Below, one piece after another: positions 1 through 7,745 of a DNA stretch of 19,018 nt (the first letter of the stretch is position 1; each line of letters opens with the position of its first letter). The position numbers and the translations under genes are program-made. The notes below the pieces were generated by a model. That model was not told the DNA's origin. It ran no database searches and saw nothing but the letters and a program-made list of their open reading frames with translations. The stretch covers positions 1 to 19,018 of the forward strand of contig CAKPIH010000023.1 of the NCBI GenBank assembly GCA_934162325.1. The letters run 5' to 3'. The DNA comes from an uncultured Bacilli bacterium (GTDB taxonomy: Bacteria > Bacillota_I > Bacilli_A > RF39 > UBA660).

Positions 1-83
1 TAGTATCTAAAAATAACTAGTATTGTCGAATGGGTATTCAATGATAAATAAATGTGGTAAATTATAAAAGGAAGGTGAAGAAA

Positions 84-392
84 TTGCTTAAAACTAATAT
101 GGAGTTTAGAAAAGGAATTTTATTTATTCGATTGAAAGGAGATTTAAACAAGGATACTATTAAAGGAATAATTGATAAAGATTTTAAATATGTTGTACTT
201 AATATTGATGATATGTATTCAATAGACAGTTATAGTATCAAATATCTAAATAAAATATATAGGCTATATGAAAATAATAATAATAAATTTATTATTTGTG
301 ATAAGTTTAATGTGTCTAGAAAATTACTTAAAGATATCCCTAAAATAAATAGAGAGTATGATGCTTTTGAATTGCTTGAGAGGATGATTTAA
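84..392 (+). CDS. spoIIAA: SpoIIAA-like anti-sigma factor antagonist (STAS domain)
   Basis: A 102-aa single-domain STAS protein. In endospore formers SpoIIAA binds the anti-sigma kinase SpoIIAB and frees SigF in the forespore. The strand pattern EFRKGILFIRLKGDL ... YVVLNIDDM ... IDSYSIKYL follows SpoIIAA, and the IDS serine sits where SpoIIAA carries its phosphorylated serine (DSSG in Bacillus; here DSYS). I choose the TTG start at 84 because AAGGAAGGTG (68-77) lies just upstream; an upstream in-frame GTG at 54 has no visible ribosome binding site. The stop overlaps the next start (TAATG), so the gene is coupled to the sigma factor. It is smaller and more divergent than Bacillus SpoIIAA. The family is fairly sure; the exact orthology is inferred from the neighbour. 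Confidence 0.72.
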   Translation: MLKTNMEFRKGILFIRLKGDLNKDTIKGIIDKDFKYVVLNIDDMYSIDSYSIKYLNKIYRLYENNNNKFIICDKFNVSRKLLKDIPKINREYDAFELLERMI

Positions 393-1060
393 TGAATAAG
401 TATGAGGAGATTATTAAAGTAAATAGTGGTCTTATTTATATGATTATGAATAAATATTTTAAGGGTTATGATAAAGATGATTTATATCAAGTTGGTGTAA
501 TAGGAGTTATTAAAGCTTATAATAATTATAAGAATGATCATAATACTAAGTTTTCTACATATGCTTTTAAATATATTTATGGAGAAATGTATAATTATAT
601 AAATAATATTAAAAGTATTAAAGTTTCTAATGAATATATAAGTCTTTATAAAAAAATATGTACTGCTAGTAATATACTTAGTCAGAAATTAATGAAGGAA
701 CCTTCGGTTAATGAACTAGCGATGTTTTTAGAAGTTAATCCACTTATTATAGATAATGTTATTAAGGCTATGAATAAAGTTGATAGTTTGGAAAAAATAA
801 TATCTAATGATGGTAAAGATTTATCTTTATTAGATACTATTAGAGATAATAGAGACTTCTATAACATTGATTATATGTTATTAAATGATGAAATAAGTAA
901 ATTAGAAAGTCCTTATAAGGAACTTATATATTTAAGGTATTTTGAAGATAAAACACAAAGTGAAGTAGCGGATATTTTGGGTATGAATCAAGTAGAAGTG
1001 TCACGTAGTGAGAGGAAAACTTTAAAGAAAATAAAAGATGTTTATCAAAATGTGGTTTAA
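392..1060 (+). CDS. sigF: RNA polymerase sporulation sigma factor, SigF-like
   Basis: A 222-aa sigma-70 family protein of the SigF/SigG/SigB type. Region 2 reads DDLYQVGVIGVIKAY ... FSTYAFKYIYGEMYNYI (about residues 29-69), followed by IKSIKVSNEY, which parallels the GTVKVSRSLK stretch of SigF. Region 3 follows at EPSVNELAMFLEV. Region 4 is the C-terminal helix-turn-helix with LIYLRYFEDKTQSEVADILGM then NQVEVSRSERKTLKKIK; the QVxVSR signature is typical of SigF and SigG. The ATG overlaps the spoIIAA stop codon, and GAGAGGATGAT lies about 6 nt upstream. SigF drives early forespore genes. SigG or SigB is the alternative, but a SpoIIAA partner directly upstream favours SigF. No spoIIAB lies between the two genes. 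Confidence 0.78.
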   Translation: MNKYEEIIKVNSGLIYMIMNKYFKGYDKDDLYQVGVIGVIKAYNNYKNDHNTKFSTYAFKYIYGEMYNYINNIKSIKVSNEYISLYKKICTASNILSQKLMKEPSVNELAMFLEVNPLIIDNVIKAMNKVDSLEKIISNDGKDLSLLDTIRDNRDFYNIDYMLLNDEISKLESPYKELIYLRYFEDKTQSEVADILGMNQVEVSRSERKTLKKIKDVYQNVV

Positions 1061-1065
1061 ATAAG

Positions 1066-1117
1066 CATTTTTTATTAAAAATGTAACCAAATGGTTTACA
1101 TAAAAATTTTTCTTTTT
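1066..1117 (+). terminator. Hairpins after sigF, possible terminator or XRE operator
   Basis: Two inverted repeats follow the sigF stop. CATTTTT/AAAAATG (1066-1083, 4-nt loop) overlaps ATGTAACCA/TGGTTTACAT (1081-1101, one-base bulge). AAAAATTTTTCTTTTT follows the second. This could end the sigma operon. The second repeat could also be the operator of the XRE gene that starts 47 nt further on. Confidence 0.4.
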
Positions 1118-1147
1118 GTGAGACAATAAGATTACAGGTGATATCTT

Positions 1148-1411
1148 ATGAGAAGAAAAGGAGCAGAACGCGATAGTATTTATATGGTTGTTGCTAAAAA
1201 TATTAAGTATTATCGTAAAAGCAGAAATATGACACAAGCACAACTTGCTGAGAAAACAGAATATTCCCATGAATTTATTAGAAGAATAGAAGCTCCTAAT
1301 AGTAGGAAGAATTTTTCTCTTGATACAGTAAGTAATATAGCTAGAGCTTTAGATATTGATATAGAATTATTATTTGAAAAAAGAGAAGTAGAGACAGAAA
1401 AACAACCATAA
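1148..1411 (+). CDS. XRE-family helix-turn-helix transcriptional regulator
   Basis: An 87-aa Cro/CI-type DNA-binding protein with one HTH_3 domain at about residues 14-70. The pattern is NIKYYRKSRNMTQAQLAEKTEYSHEFIRRIE ... FSLDTVSNIARALDIDIELLF, with the usual MTQxQLA first helices and the LDTxxxIAxALD ending. A charged tail of about 14 residues follows and no effector domain is present. AGGTGAT at 1136-1142 sets the ATG at 1148. The stop codon lies inside the following terminator, so it is a monocistronic unit between the sigma operon and comN-secDF. Its targets cannot be read from the sequence; the inverted repeat at 1081-1101 upstream is a candidate autoregulatory site. Confidence 0.85.
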   Translation: MRRKGAERDSIYMVVAKNIKYYRKSRNMTQAQLAEKTEYSHEFIRRIEAPNSRKNFSLDTVSNIARALDIDIELLFEKREVETEKQP

Positions 1412-1426
1412 ATTGGTCGTTTTTTC
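1401..1426 (+). terminator. Rho-independent terminator after XRE gene
   Basis: Arms AACAACCA (1401-1408) and TGGTCGTT (1414-1421) pair with one mismatch around a 5-nt loop, and a run of T follows. The stem overlaps the XRE stop codon. Confidence 0.7.
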
Positions 1427-1455
1427 TTTAACTTTTAATAATTATATGGTACAAT
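1427..1455 (+). promoter_or_regulatory. Probable SigA promoter of comN-secDF operon
   Basis: An extended -10, TGG then TACAAT (1450-1455), lies 17 bp after a weak -35 TTTAAC (1427-1432), right after the XRE terminator and 15 bp before comN. No other promoter is evident before dtd. Confidence 0.5.
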
Positions 1456-1470
1456 ATTAATGGTGATGTG

Positions 1471-1728
1471 ATGGAGTACAAGAGTGAAGAGGAGTTATTT
1501 AATAGTTTAAGGGGTGCTTTTAATGTTAAACTTAGACTAATTAAAGATAATTATAGTTATATTAAAATGATTGATATATGGAATTATCTTAAGCTAAATA
1601 AATGGATTAAGACTAAGAATTTATCAATATCAGAGATGGTTAATGATATTATTGATGTTGATATTGAAAAAGTAGATTCTTTTCTAAAAGAAAGAATAAA
1701 AAATACTGAGAGAGATATGATAAGTTAG
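1471..1728 (+). CDS. comN: ComN-like post-transcriptional regulator
   Basis: An 85-aa protein resembling the Firmicute ComN/YrzD 'post-transcriptional regulator' family, which in Bacillus affects comE mRNA and is encoded next to secDF. The family pattern is visible: a tyrosine-rich helix, then IWNYLKLNKWIK (the WxYLxxxKWK core), then ISEMVNDIIDVDIEKVDSFL (the LVNDIL core). I use the ATG at 1471, since GGTG at 1462-1465 is spaced correctly for it, rather than the adjacent GTG at 1468. It ends 15 bp before secDF, so the two genes are cotranscribed. The assignment rests on motif pattern and conserved neighbourhood. Confidence 0.7.
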   Translation: MEYKSEEELFNSLRGAFNVKLRLIKDNYSYIKMIDIWNYLKLNKWIKTKNLSISEMVNDIIDVDIEKVDSFLKERIKNTERDMIS

Positions 1729-1743
1729 AAAGAAGGATGCAAT

Positions 1744-3987
1744 ATGAAAAAGAAAAAACAAGAAAAGACTAAAAATAATAAATTAAGAGTAATACTAGGT
1801 ACTTTTATCACATTAATAGTATTAATAGGTAGTGCTTATTTAAGTATTCCTATATTTAAAAATATTAATTATGGTTTAGATTTACAAGGAGGGTTTGAAG
1901 TATTATATGAAATAGAACCATTAGATGGTAATAAACTTACTTCTGATATGGTTTATAATACTTATAAAGCTATTTTAAAGAGAGTTGATATTTTAGGTGT
2001 AAACGAACCTGAGATAGCTATTGAAGATAATAATAAGATTAGAATAGCATTAGCGGGTATTAAAAATAAAGAAGAAGCAAGAGAAGTAATATCTTCAACT
2101 GCGGTATTATCTTTTAGAGATTATAATGATAATTTACTTATGACTTCGGATGTATTAGGAGGAGAAGCTAAAGTAACTACGGATCAGTATGGTCATCCTG
2201 CGGTATCATTATCTATTAAAGATACGGATAAATTTTATAATGTAACTAATAAAGTAAAAGATATGAATAATAATGTTATTGTTATTTGGCTTGATTATGA
2301 TGAGAATAATGATTCATTTAGTAAAGAAAAAGATAAATGTGGATCATTATCAACATCAAGATGTTTATCTGCTGCTAGGGTAGAGAAAGCTTTTGCTAGT
2401 GATGTTATTATTCAAGGTAACTTTACTACTGAAGAAGCTACATCATTAGTAGAACTTATAAATTCTGGTTCACTTCCTACTAAATTAAATGAGATATCTT
2501 CTCGTACGGTAGAAGCTACATATGGAGAAGCTGCTCTTAATAAGACTTTAGTAGCGGGTATTATTGGTATTATTTTAGTATTATTAATAATGATTTTAAT
2601 GTATCATTTTAGTGGCTTTATAGCAGGTACTGCTTTAGTAGTATATACTATGTTATCATTCTTAGTATTCTATTTAATTGAAGGAACATTAACTTTACCT
2701 GGTATTGCTGCTATGCTACTGGGTATTGGTATGGCAGTTGATGCTTCAGTAATTAGTTTTGAAAGAATAAAAGATCAGTTAAAGATAGGCAAACCACTTA
2801 AAGAAGCTGTAGCTATTGGTAATAAAGAATCTTTATCTAGTATATTAGATGCTAATATTACTACGATGATAGTAGCGGTAATTCTATTTATCTTAGGACA
2901 ATCTAGTGTTAAAGGCTTTGCTACGATGTTAATTATTAATATTTTACTTACGATAATAGTATTGGTATTTATATCTAAAGCAGTGATAGCTTTATTTGCG
3001 GGTAGTGGAGTATTTGATAATAAAGTAAATTTATTTATTGGGCTTTCTAAGAAAAAGATTATTCCTGCTAAAGAAGTTAGAATACCATTTAAGAAATTAG
3101 ACTTTGTTAAGTCAAGAAAGATAGTATTACCGTTAGTATTATTGGTTCTAGTAGGAGGAATTACATACTCACTTGTAACACATTTTAACTTTGCTGTAGA
3201 TTTTACTGGTGGTACTAGTATTACTATAAATACTACTGATGATATTAGTTTAGGTGATTATACTATTAATAAAATTGATAGAACTAAAGATTCTACTAAT
3301 ATTGTTATTAATGAGAAGTTAACTAAAGAAGAAATAGAAGCTTTATCAAATAAACTAGAAGAAGAATATCATACTACTTCAAATATATATGTTGTATCTG
3401 ATATGGTTAAGAAACAATTGATTAAGAATGCTATTATGGCGGTAATTATATCATTAATTGGTATAATTATCTATGTAAGTTTTAGATTTAGATTTAATTA
3501 TGCTATTAGTGGTATTGTTGCTTTAATACATGATGCTTTAATTACTATTATATTCTTTGGTGTATTTAAACTTCAAATTGATTCTGTCTTTATAGCCGCT
3601 ATTCTAACTATTATTGGATATTCTATTAATGATACTATTGTAACATTTGATATGATAAGAAGAAATTATAATGAAAGAAAGATTAAGAATAAAGATGATT
3701 TACCTGAATTAGTAAATGATTCTGTTAGATTAACATTCTTTAGATCTCTTATGACTACTGCTACTACTATAGTGCCTATTATCTGTTTAATAATATTAGG
3801 TTCTCATGAAATATTAAACTTTAATATTGCTTTATTAGTAGGATTTATTGCGGGTGTCTTCTCATCTATCTATATATCTAATAGTTTATGGTTAATGTTA
3901 GAAAGCAAGAGATTATCTAAACCTAATAAAGAAGTAAAGAAAAAAGTTGAGAAAGAGGAAATGCAAATAAAAGGAATTAATTGTTAA
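1744..3987 (+). CDS. secDF: Fused protein translocase subunit SecDF
   Basis: A 747-aa membrane protein joining SecD and SecF in one chain, as in Bacillus. It uses the proton-motive force to pull secreted proteins through SecYEG. First TM at about 14-33; SecD motif GLDLQGG at 44-50; a long outside P1 domain to about 260; then a TM bundle with GMAVDASVISFERIKD near 329-344. The SecF half starts near 457, with DFTGG at 486-490 and GYSINDTIVTFD at 625-636. The SecD motif usually has VDAN; here it is VDAS. P1 contains two close cysteines (about C199 and C207), unusual for an exported Firmicute domain. AGAAGGA at 1731-1737 supports the start. The tail is lysine-rich and probably cytoplasmic. Confidence 0.95.
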   Translation: MKKKKQEKTKNNKLRVILGTFITLIVLIGSAYLSIPIFKNINYGLDLQGGFEVLYEIEPLDGNKLTSDMVYNTYKAILKRVDILGVNEPEIAIEDNNKIRIALAGIKNKEEAREVISSTAVLSFRDYNDNLLMTSDVLGGEAKVTTDQYGHPAVSLSIKDTDKFYNVTNKVKDMNNNVIVIWLDYDENNDSFSKEKDKCGSLSTSRCLSAARVEKAFASDVIIQGNFTTEEATSLVELINSGSLPTKLNEISSRTVEATYGEAALNKTLVAGIIGIILVLLIMILMYHFSGFIAGTALVVYTMLSFLVFYLIEGTLTLPGIAAMLLGIGMAVDASVISFERIKDQLKIGKPLKEAVAIGNKESLSSILDANITTMIVAVILFILGQSSVKGFATMLIINILLTIIVLVFISKAVIALFAGSGVFDNKVNLFIGLSKKKIIPAKEVRIPFKKLDFVKSRKIVLPLVLLVLVGGITYSLVTHFNFAVDFTGGTSITINTTDDISLGDYTINKIDRTKDSTNIVINEKLTKEEIEALSNKLEEEYHTTSNIYVVSDMVKKQLIKNAIMAVIISLIGIIIYVSFRFRFNYAISGIVALIHDALITIIFFGVFKLQIDSVFIAAILTIIGYSINDTIVTFDMIRRNYNERKIKNKDDLPELVNDSVRLTFFRSLMTTATTIVPIICLIILGSHEILNFNIALLVGFIAGVFSSIYISNSLWLMLESKRLSKPNKEVKKKVEKEEMQIKGINC

Positions 3988-3991
3988 AAAT

Positions 3992-4016
3992 AGCTTACAA
4001 GTGATTCTTGTAAGCT
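3992..4016 (+). terminator. Perfect hairpin between secDF and relA
   Basis: Arms AGCTTACAAG (3992-4001) and CTTGTAAGCT (4007-4016) pair perfectly around TGATT. Only TTTCC follows, so termination is probably partial. relA starts 26 nt later with no clear promoter, so the hairpin may be an attenuator or a processing site. Confidence 0.55.
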
Positions 4017-4041
4017 TTCCTTATAAAGGTTGGTGATAAAT

Positions 4042-6213
4042 ATGAGTACAAAAACAATTAAGATTTCAATTGATGATTTAATTGATAAATTTAAAAAATA
4101 TAATGATAATGAAGAAGATATTGATTTAATTAGAAGAGCTTATGATTATGCTGAAAAGAAACATTTTGGTCAAAAGAGAATATCTGGTGATGACTATATA
4201 TTGCATCCACTTAATGTTGCTTTAATATTAACTGAGATATCTGCGGATGCTCCATGTATGGCTGCTGCGCTTCTTCATGATACTATTGAAGACTCTGATG
4301 CTACTAAAGAAGAAATAGAAGAATTATTTGGTTCTGAAGTTGCTTTATTAGTAGATGGGGTAACAAAAATAAATAAACTAAACTTTAATACTGAGACTGA
4401 AGCTAGTGCTGCTAATCAAAGAAAGATACTAGTAGGCCTATCAGAAGATCCTAGAGTAATTATAATTAAACTAGCAGATCGTCTACATAATATGCGTACT
4501 ATTAGTGTGTTATCAGTAGAGAAACAAAAGAAAAAGGCTAAAGAAACATTAGAGATATTGACACCTGTTGCTCATAGACTTGGTATTTATAAGATTAAAA
4601 GTGAACTTGAAGATTTATCACTTAGATATTTAAAGCCTGATGCTTACTTTGATATTGTTGAAAAACTTAATCAGAAGAAAACGGAGAGAGATGAAGCTGT
4701 TAGTAAGATGATTGATGAGGTATCAGAATTATTAAATGAACATAATATTCCTCATGAAATAAAGGGTAGAAGTAAGAGTATCTATAGTATTTATAATAAG
4801 ATGGCTAAGGGTAAAAGATTTGATGATATATATGATATATTAGCTTTAAGGGTATTTGTGGATACTGAACAAGATTGTTATTTAGCTTTAGGGTTAATTC
4901 ATTCTAAGTATAAACCTGTACCTAAGAGATTTAAAGATTATATTGCTATGCCTAAGACTAACTTATATCAATCATTACATACTACTGTTTTTGGTATTGA
5001 TGGTAATTTATTTGAGATTCAAATTAGAACTTATGAAATGGATAAGATAGCGGAATATGGTATTGCTTCACATTGGTCATATAAAGAACATAAAGATGGG
5101 GCTAAGTCCGCTAAAGATGCTATGGAACAGAAACTTCAGATATTTAGAAATATTATTGAGTTAAATGAAGAGACTAATACTCCGGAAGAATTTATTACTT
5201 CAGTAAAAAAAGATATATTAACTAGTGATGTTATATATGTATATACTCCTAAAGGTGATGTTATTGAGTTACCAGCACTATCAACACCAGTAGATTTTGC
5301 TTATAAGGTACATAGTGAAGTAGGAGATCGTATAGTAGGAGCTATTGTAAATGATAATATTGTACCACTTGATTATAAATTAGTAACAGGAGATATTATT
5401 AAAGTAAATACTAATAAGGCTTCTAAACCTAGTAAGGATTGGTTAAATTTTGTTGTAACTAGTGGAGCTAAGAATAAGATAAAGAGTTATTATAGTAAGT
5501 TAGAGAAAGATGAAAATATTGAAAAGGGAACTGATTTATTAGAGAAAGAACTTAGAAAAGAAAATTTAAGTATTAATGAATTTTTATCTAATAAGAATAT
5601 TGATATTATATTAAATGAATTAAAATTAAAAGATATTGATGATTTATATGTAAATATTGCTTCTGGTAAGAATACTCCTAATTCTGTTATTAAGATTATT
5701 ATTAATAATAATACTGAGAAGAAAGAGAAAGATATAGCTGCTAAAATAAATGAAACTACCTACTATAAAGATAATAGTAATAATAATGATGTTTTAGTAG
5801 AGGGTATTGATGAGATTAAGACTAGTCTAAGTAGTTGTTGTAAACCTGTACCAGGAGATAATATTATTGGTTATATTACTAGAGGATCTGGTATTACTGT
5901 TCATAGAAGTAATTGTCATAATATTACTGATACTGATGAGAGATTAATTAATGTTAAATGGAATATTCAAAAGGATAAGAAATATCCATCAGATATCTTA
6001 GTATATACTAATACTTATGATAATTTATTAGATATAATTACTAAGGCATCATCAAATAATATGATTATAGATAGTATATCTACGATTAATAAGAGTGAAT
6101 ATAAGGTATATAGAATGACTGTATTAGTAGAAAATAAAGAAAGATTAGAGAAATTTATGAATGATTTATTAAATTTAAGTTTTGTTCAGAAAGTTGAAAG
6201 AGAGGTTAAATAA
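4042..6213 (+). CDS. relA: Bifunctional (p)ppGpp synthetase/hydrolase Rel
   Basis: A 723-aa long RelA/SpoT homologue that makes and degrades (p)ppGpp in response to uncharged tRNA on ribosomes. Domains in order: HD hydrolase with HPLNVA and HDTIED (about 79-84), so the hydrolase motif is intact; synthetase with RFKDYIAMPK and YQSLHTTV (about 295-315), where RFKD fits the RxKD form of bifunctional enzymes; TGS (IYVYTPKGDVIELP ... VDFAYKVHSEVG, about 390-455); a cysteine/histidine zinc-finger-like stretch (SSCCKPVPGD ... HRSNCHNI, about 595-630); and C-terminal ACT (YPSDILVYT onward). The ATG at 4042 is preferred over TTG 4030 and GTG 4033 because GGTGAT at 4032-4037 precedes it. The stop overlaps dtd (TAATG). 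The genome might also encode small alarmone synthetases, but none is seen here. Confidence 0.95.
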   Translation: MSTKTIKISIDDLIDKFKKYNDNEEDIDLIRRAYDYAEKKHFGQKRISGDDYILHPLNVALILTEISADAPCMAAALLHDTIEDSDATKEEIEELFGSEVALLVDGVTKINKLNFNTETEASAANQRKILVGLSEDPRVIIIKLADRLHNMRTISVLSVEKQKKKAKETLEILTPVAHRLGIYKIKSELEDLSLRYLKPDAYFDIVEKLNQKKTERDEAVSKMIDEVSELLNEHNIPHEIKGRSKSIYSIYNKMAKGKRFDDIYDILALRVFVDTEQDCYLALGLIHSKYKPVPKRFKDYIAMPKTNLYQSLHTTVFGIDGNLFEIQIRTYEMDKIAEYGIASHWSYKEHKDGAKSAKDAMEQKLQIFRNIIELNEETNTPEEFITSVKKDILTSDVIYVYTPKGDVIELPALSTPVDFAYKVHSEVGDRIVGAIVNDNIVPLDYKLVTGDIIKVNTNKASKPSKDWLNFVVTSGAKNKIKSYYSKLEKDENIEKGTDLLEKELRKENLSINEFLSNKNIDIILNELKLKDIDDLYVNIASGKNTPNSVIKIIINNNTEKKEKDIAAKINETTYYKDNSNNNDVLVEGIDEIKTSLSSCCKPVPGDNIIGYITRGSGITVHRSNCHNITDTDERLINVKWNIQKDKKYPSDILVYTNTYDNLLDIITKASSNNMIIDSISTINKSEYKVYRMTVLVENKERLEKFMNDLLNLSFVQKVEREVK

Positions 6214-6650
6214 TGAGAGTAGTAGTACAAAGAGTTATTAATTCTAGTGTTGAAGTTGATGGTAAAATTGTAGGTAAATCTGATAGGGGTTTAATGCTAT
6301 TAGTTGGGTTTACTGAAGGGGATTCTTCTAAAGAGATAGACTGGATGGTTGATAAGGTTATTAACTTAAGAATATTTGAAGATGAAAATGATGTTATGAA
6401 TAAGAGTTTATTAGATATTAATGGTAATATTTTATCTATTAGTCAGTTTACTTTATATGGAGATGCTTCTAAAGGAAGAAGACCATCATATATTAAGGCT
6501 CTAGGAGGAGACAAGGCTACTTTATTATATGATGAATTTAATAATAAATTAAGAGATAAGGGTATTGAAGTTGGTACTGGTATTTTTGGTGCTGATATGA
6601 AAGTATCTTTAATTAATGATGGGCCTGTAACTATATTATTAGAAAAGTAG
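6213..6650 (+). CDS. dtd: D-aminoacyl-tRNA deacylase
   Basis: A 145-aa Dtd that hydrolyses D-amino acids (and glycine) from mischarged tRNA, typical in length. Seen directly: N-terminal MRVVVQRV, the active-site motif SQFTLYGD (77-84), and the C-terminal GPVT (137-140) carrying the Gly-cisPro pair that reaches across the dimer. AGAGAGGTT just upstream supplies the ribosome binding site, and the ATG overlaps the relA stop. The relA-dtd pairing is conserved in Firmicutes. The stop codon is built into the following terminator stem. Confidence 0.96.
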   Translation: MRVVVQRVINSSVEVDGKIVGKSDRGLMLLVGFTEGDSSKEIDWMVDKVINLRIFEDENDVMNKSLLDINGNILSISQFTLYGDASKGRRPSYIKALGGDKATLLYDEFNNKLRDKGIEVGTGIFGADMKVSLINDGPVTILLEK

Positions 6651-6667
6651 AATTATCTACTTTTTTT
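6644..6667 (+). terminator. Rho-independent terminator after dtd
   Basis: AAAGTAGA (6644-6651) pairs with TCTACTTT (6656-6663) around ATTA, and T continues to 6667. It includes the dtd TAG stop. The same arms recur in the terminator at 9161-9184. Confidence 0.9.
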
Positions 6668-6670
6668 CTT

Positions 6671-6728
6671 TTATTCCTTTCGTGCCTATAGTCACTCTAG
6701 GTTTTCTAATGCCTAGGTCATTAGAAAA
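6671..6728 (-). repeat. Two-hairpin element, copy 1 (minus orientation)
   Basis: Read on the minus strand. Hairpin B has arms TTTTCTAATG/CATTAGAAAA around loop ACCTAGG (6728-6702). Hairpin C follows directly: CCT, AGA, then GTG/CAC around loop ACTATAGG, closed by AGG (6701-6676). The element ends in AATAA (6675-6671). It lies just downstream of the terminator of the minus-strand gene at 6769-7320 and abuts the dtd terminator. Related copies occur at 13155-13212 and 15328-15389. Confidence 0.6.
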
Positions 6729-6758
6729 AAGTTTAGAGCCATAATTGTCTCTAAACTT
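6725..6758 (-). terminator. Terminator of cassette gene 1
   Basis: On the minus strand AAGTTTAGAG and CTCTAAACTT (plus 6749-6758 and 6729-6738) pair perfectly around ACAATTATGG, followed by a T run (plus A run 6725-6730). It begins about 10 nt after the stop codon. Confidence 0.85.
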
Positions 6759-6768
6759 AAGTATTATT

Positions 6769-7320
6769 TTATTTAGTTCTTTTTAAAGTATATACATTTT
6801 CAGAAATTTCATTAATATCAAGTCTTTCAAGTCCATCAGTCTGTGATAATGCCATTGCAAATAGATGAAAATTGTCAGAACTATTGTCACTAATAACAAA
6901 GTCTTTAATCATTTGTTTTGCACATATTAATGCATTTTTATCTTTTTCATTTTTTAGATATATCGATACATCATTAACTATATCGAATCTCCTAGGTATA
7001 GTTCCAAATTGTCTATATTCTGTCGATACTAGATAAGCAATAATATAACTATAATTTTTAAAGTATAGTTTTTTTGTTTTTAAAGTATTTACATCAAATT
7101 GATATTTATTTTTCCCTATATAAAATTCATTTATATCTTGGGAAGCTTCCTCAGTTTGTCTTTCTATTTCACCATCAGTAAGAATTCTCATTTTAATCCT
7201 AGAGTATTCAACTGTATCGAAATCTGATAATACGCTATCAAATATATCAGTGTTATCAGGTTTCATTGTCACTTCAATTACTTCTAATGGTTCATTTTCT
7301 TTTAATTCTCTAATTTTCAT
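6769..7320 (-). CDS. Hypothetical cassette protein 1 (183 aa, paralogue of 7835-8386)
   Basis: I do not recognise this family. It is a soluble-looking, charged 183-aa protein with no signal peptide or membrane segment. It shares both ends with its paralogue: N-terminal MKIRELKENEPL then VIEVT, and C-terminal YTLKRTK. Shared inner blocks are TDGEIE then QTEE, DTLKTK-like NTLKTKKLYFKN, and FDIVNDVSIYLKN. Residues about 19-40 and 103-160 differ strongly. The start is supported by AAGGAG on the minus strand (plus 7328-7333) and an extended -10 TATAAT (plus 7344-7349). It is convergent with dtd and ends in its own strong terminator, so it is an independent transcription unit. The short motifs do not show a function. 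Confidence 0.8.
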   Translation of the reverse strand: MKIRELKENEPLEVIEVTMKPDNTDIFDSVLSDFDTVEYSRIKMRILTDGEIERQTEEASQDINEFYIGKNKYQFDVNTLKTKKLYFKNYSYIIAYLVSTEYRQFGTIPRRFDIVNDVSIYLKNEKDKNALICAKQMIKDFVISDNSSDNFHLFAMALSQTDGLERLDINEISENVYTLKRTK

Positions 7321-7343
7321 AATATCTCTCCTTGTAGTTATAT

Positions 7344-7372
7344 ATTATAGCATAGTTATCAGTAAAAATAAA
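7344..7372 (-). promoter_or_regulatory. Promoter of cassette gene 1
   Basis: Minus-strand extended -10, TGC then TATAAT (plus 7349-7344), with a weak -35 TTTATT 17 bp upstream. The -10 region is identical in cassette copy 2 (plus 8410-8415 by homology). Confidence 0.55.
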
Positions 7373-7410
7373 TATTTAAACAAAATTCTTTGCTGCGAAA
7401 GTAATAAATA

Positions 7411-7439
7411 TTGTTAATATAATTATCATGTGTTAAAAT
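7411..7439 (+). promoter_or_regulatory. Promoter of the broken Fic gene
   Basis: TTGTTA (7411-7416), a 17-bp spacer and extended -10 TGT then TAAAAT (7434-7439), 21 bp before the ATG at 7461, with AGGAAGTG at 7448-7455. Expression signals persist although the gene is broken. Confidence 0.5.
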
Positions 7440-7460
7440 TATATTATAGGAAGTGTTATT

Positions 7461-7745
7461 ATGAAAAGAAAATACAATATAAATAAAGAAGACAATATCT
7501 TTTTTGCAAAAAGAAAGCTAATAGATAATCTATATAAAAGTGCTAATTTAGAAGAAATAAAAATAACGCTAGAAGATATCTATTGTTTTGTAAATAATGT
7601 AAATACTGCTAAAATATTTGTAGATGATATGCTTAAACTGAAGGGACTAAAAGACACTTGGTAATATGTTCTTAATACTATAGATGAAGAATTAACAATA
7701 GATTATATTAAAAAGATACATTTTGAAGTATGTAAAGGACAAAAT
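7461..7745 (+). pseudogene. Truncated Fic-family gene (N-terminal remnant)
   Basis: The first 67 codons encode a Fic-type N-terminus: FAKRKLIDNLYKSANLEEIKIT, which resembles the FxxxxIxDxIYxxANLEG start of many single-chain Fic proteins. Codon 68 is TAA (7662-7664), directly after LKGLKDTW. The same frame then continues with homologous sequence (YVLNTIDEELTIDYIKKIHFEVCKGQN), as expected for the helix before the Fic core. Homology ends at 7745, the first base before cassette copy 2. The catalytic HPFxxGN region is therefore missing, and the gene has both a nonsense codon and a 3' truncation. A working 67-aa protein cannot be excluded, but the continued homology after the stop argues for decay. 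It is not the same Fic subtype as the intact gene at 16877. Confidence 0.66.

Larger units (their letters stand above)
6681..7380 (-). repeat. Duplicated cassette, copy 1
   Basis: About 700 bp repeated at 7746-8447. The unit holds a minus-strand promoter, a 183-aa gene, a terminator and part of a two-hairpin element. By eye the 3' flank differs at about 4 of 105 positions and 42 bp at the start codon and upstream are identical, whereas the encoded proteins share only about half their residues. Confidence 0.8.

Noticed and set aside
1..53. End of an upstream spoIIAB gene
   Set aside because: All three forward frames have a stop within the first 20 bases and what is left is too short to identify; nothing can be supported here.
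1022..1270. 82-aa minus-strand reading frame
   Set aside because: Overlaps the sigF end and the XRE gene, lacks a ribosome binding site, and has low-complexity composition; it is a shadow frame.
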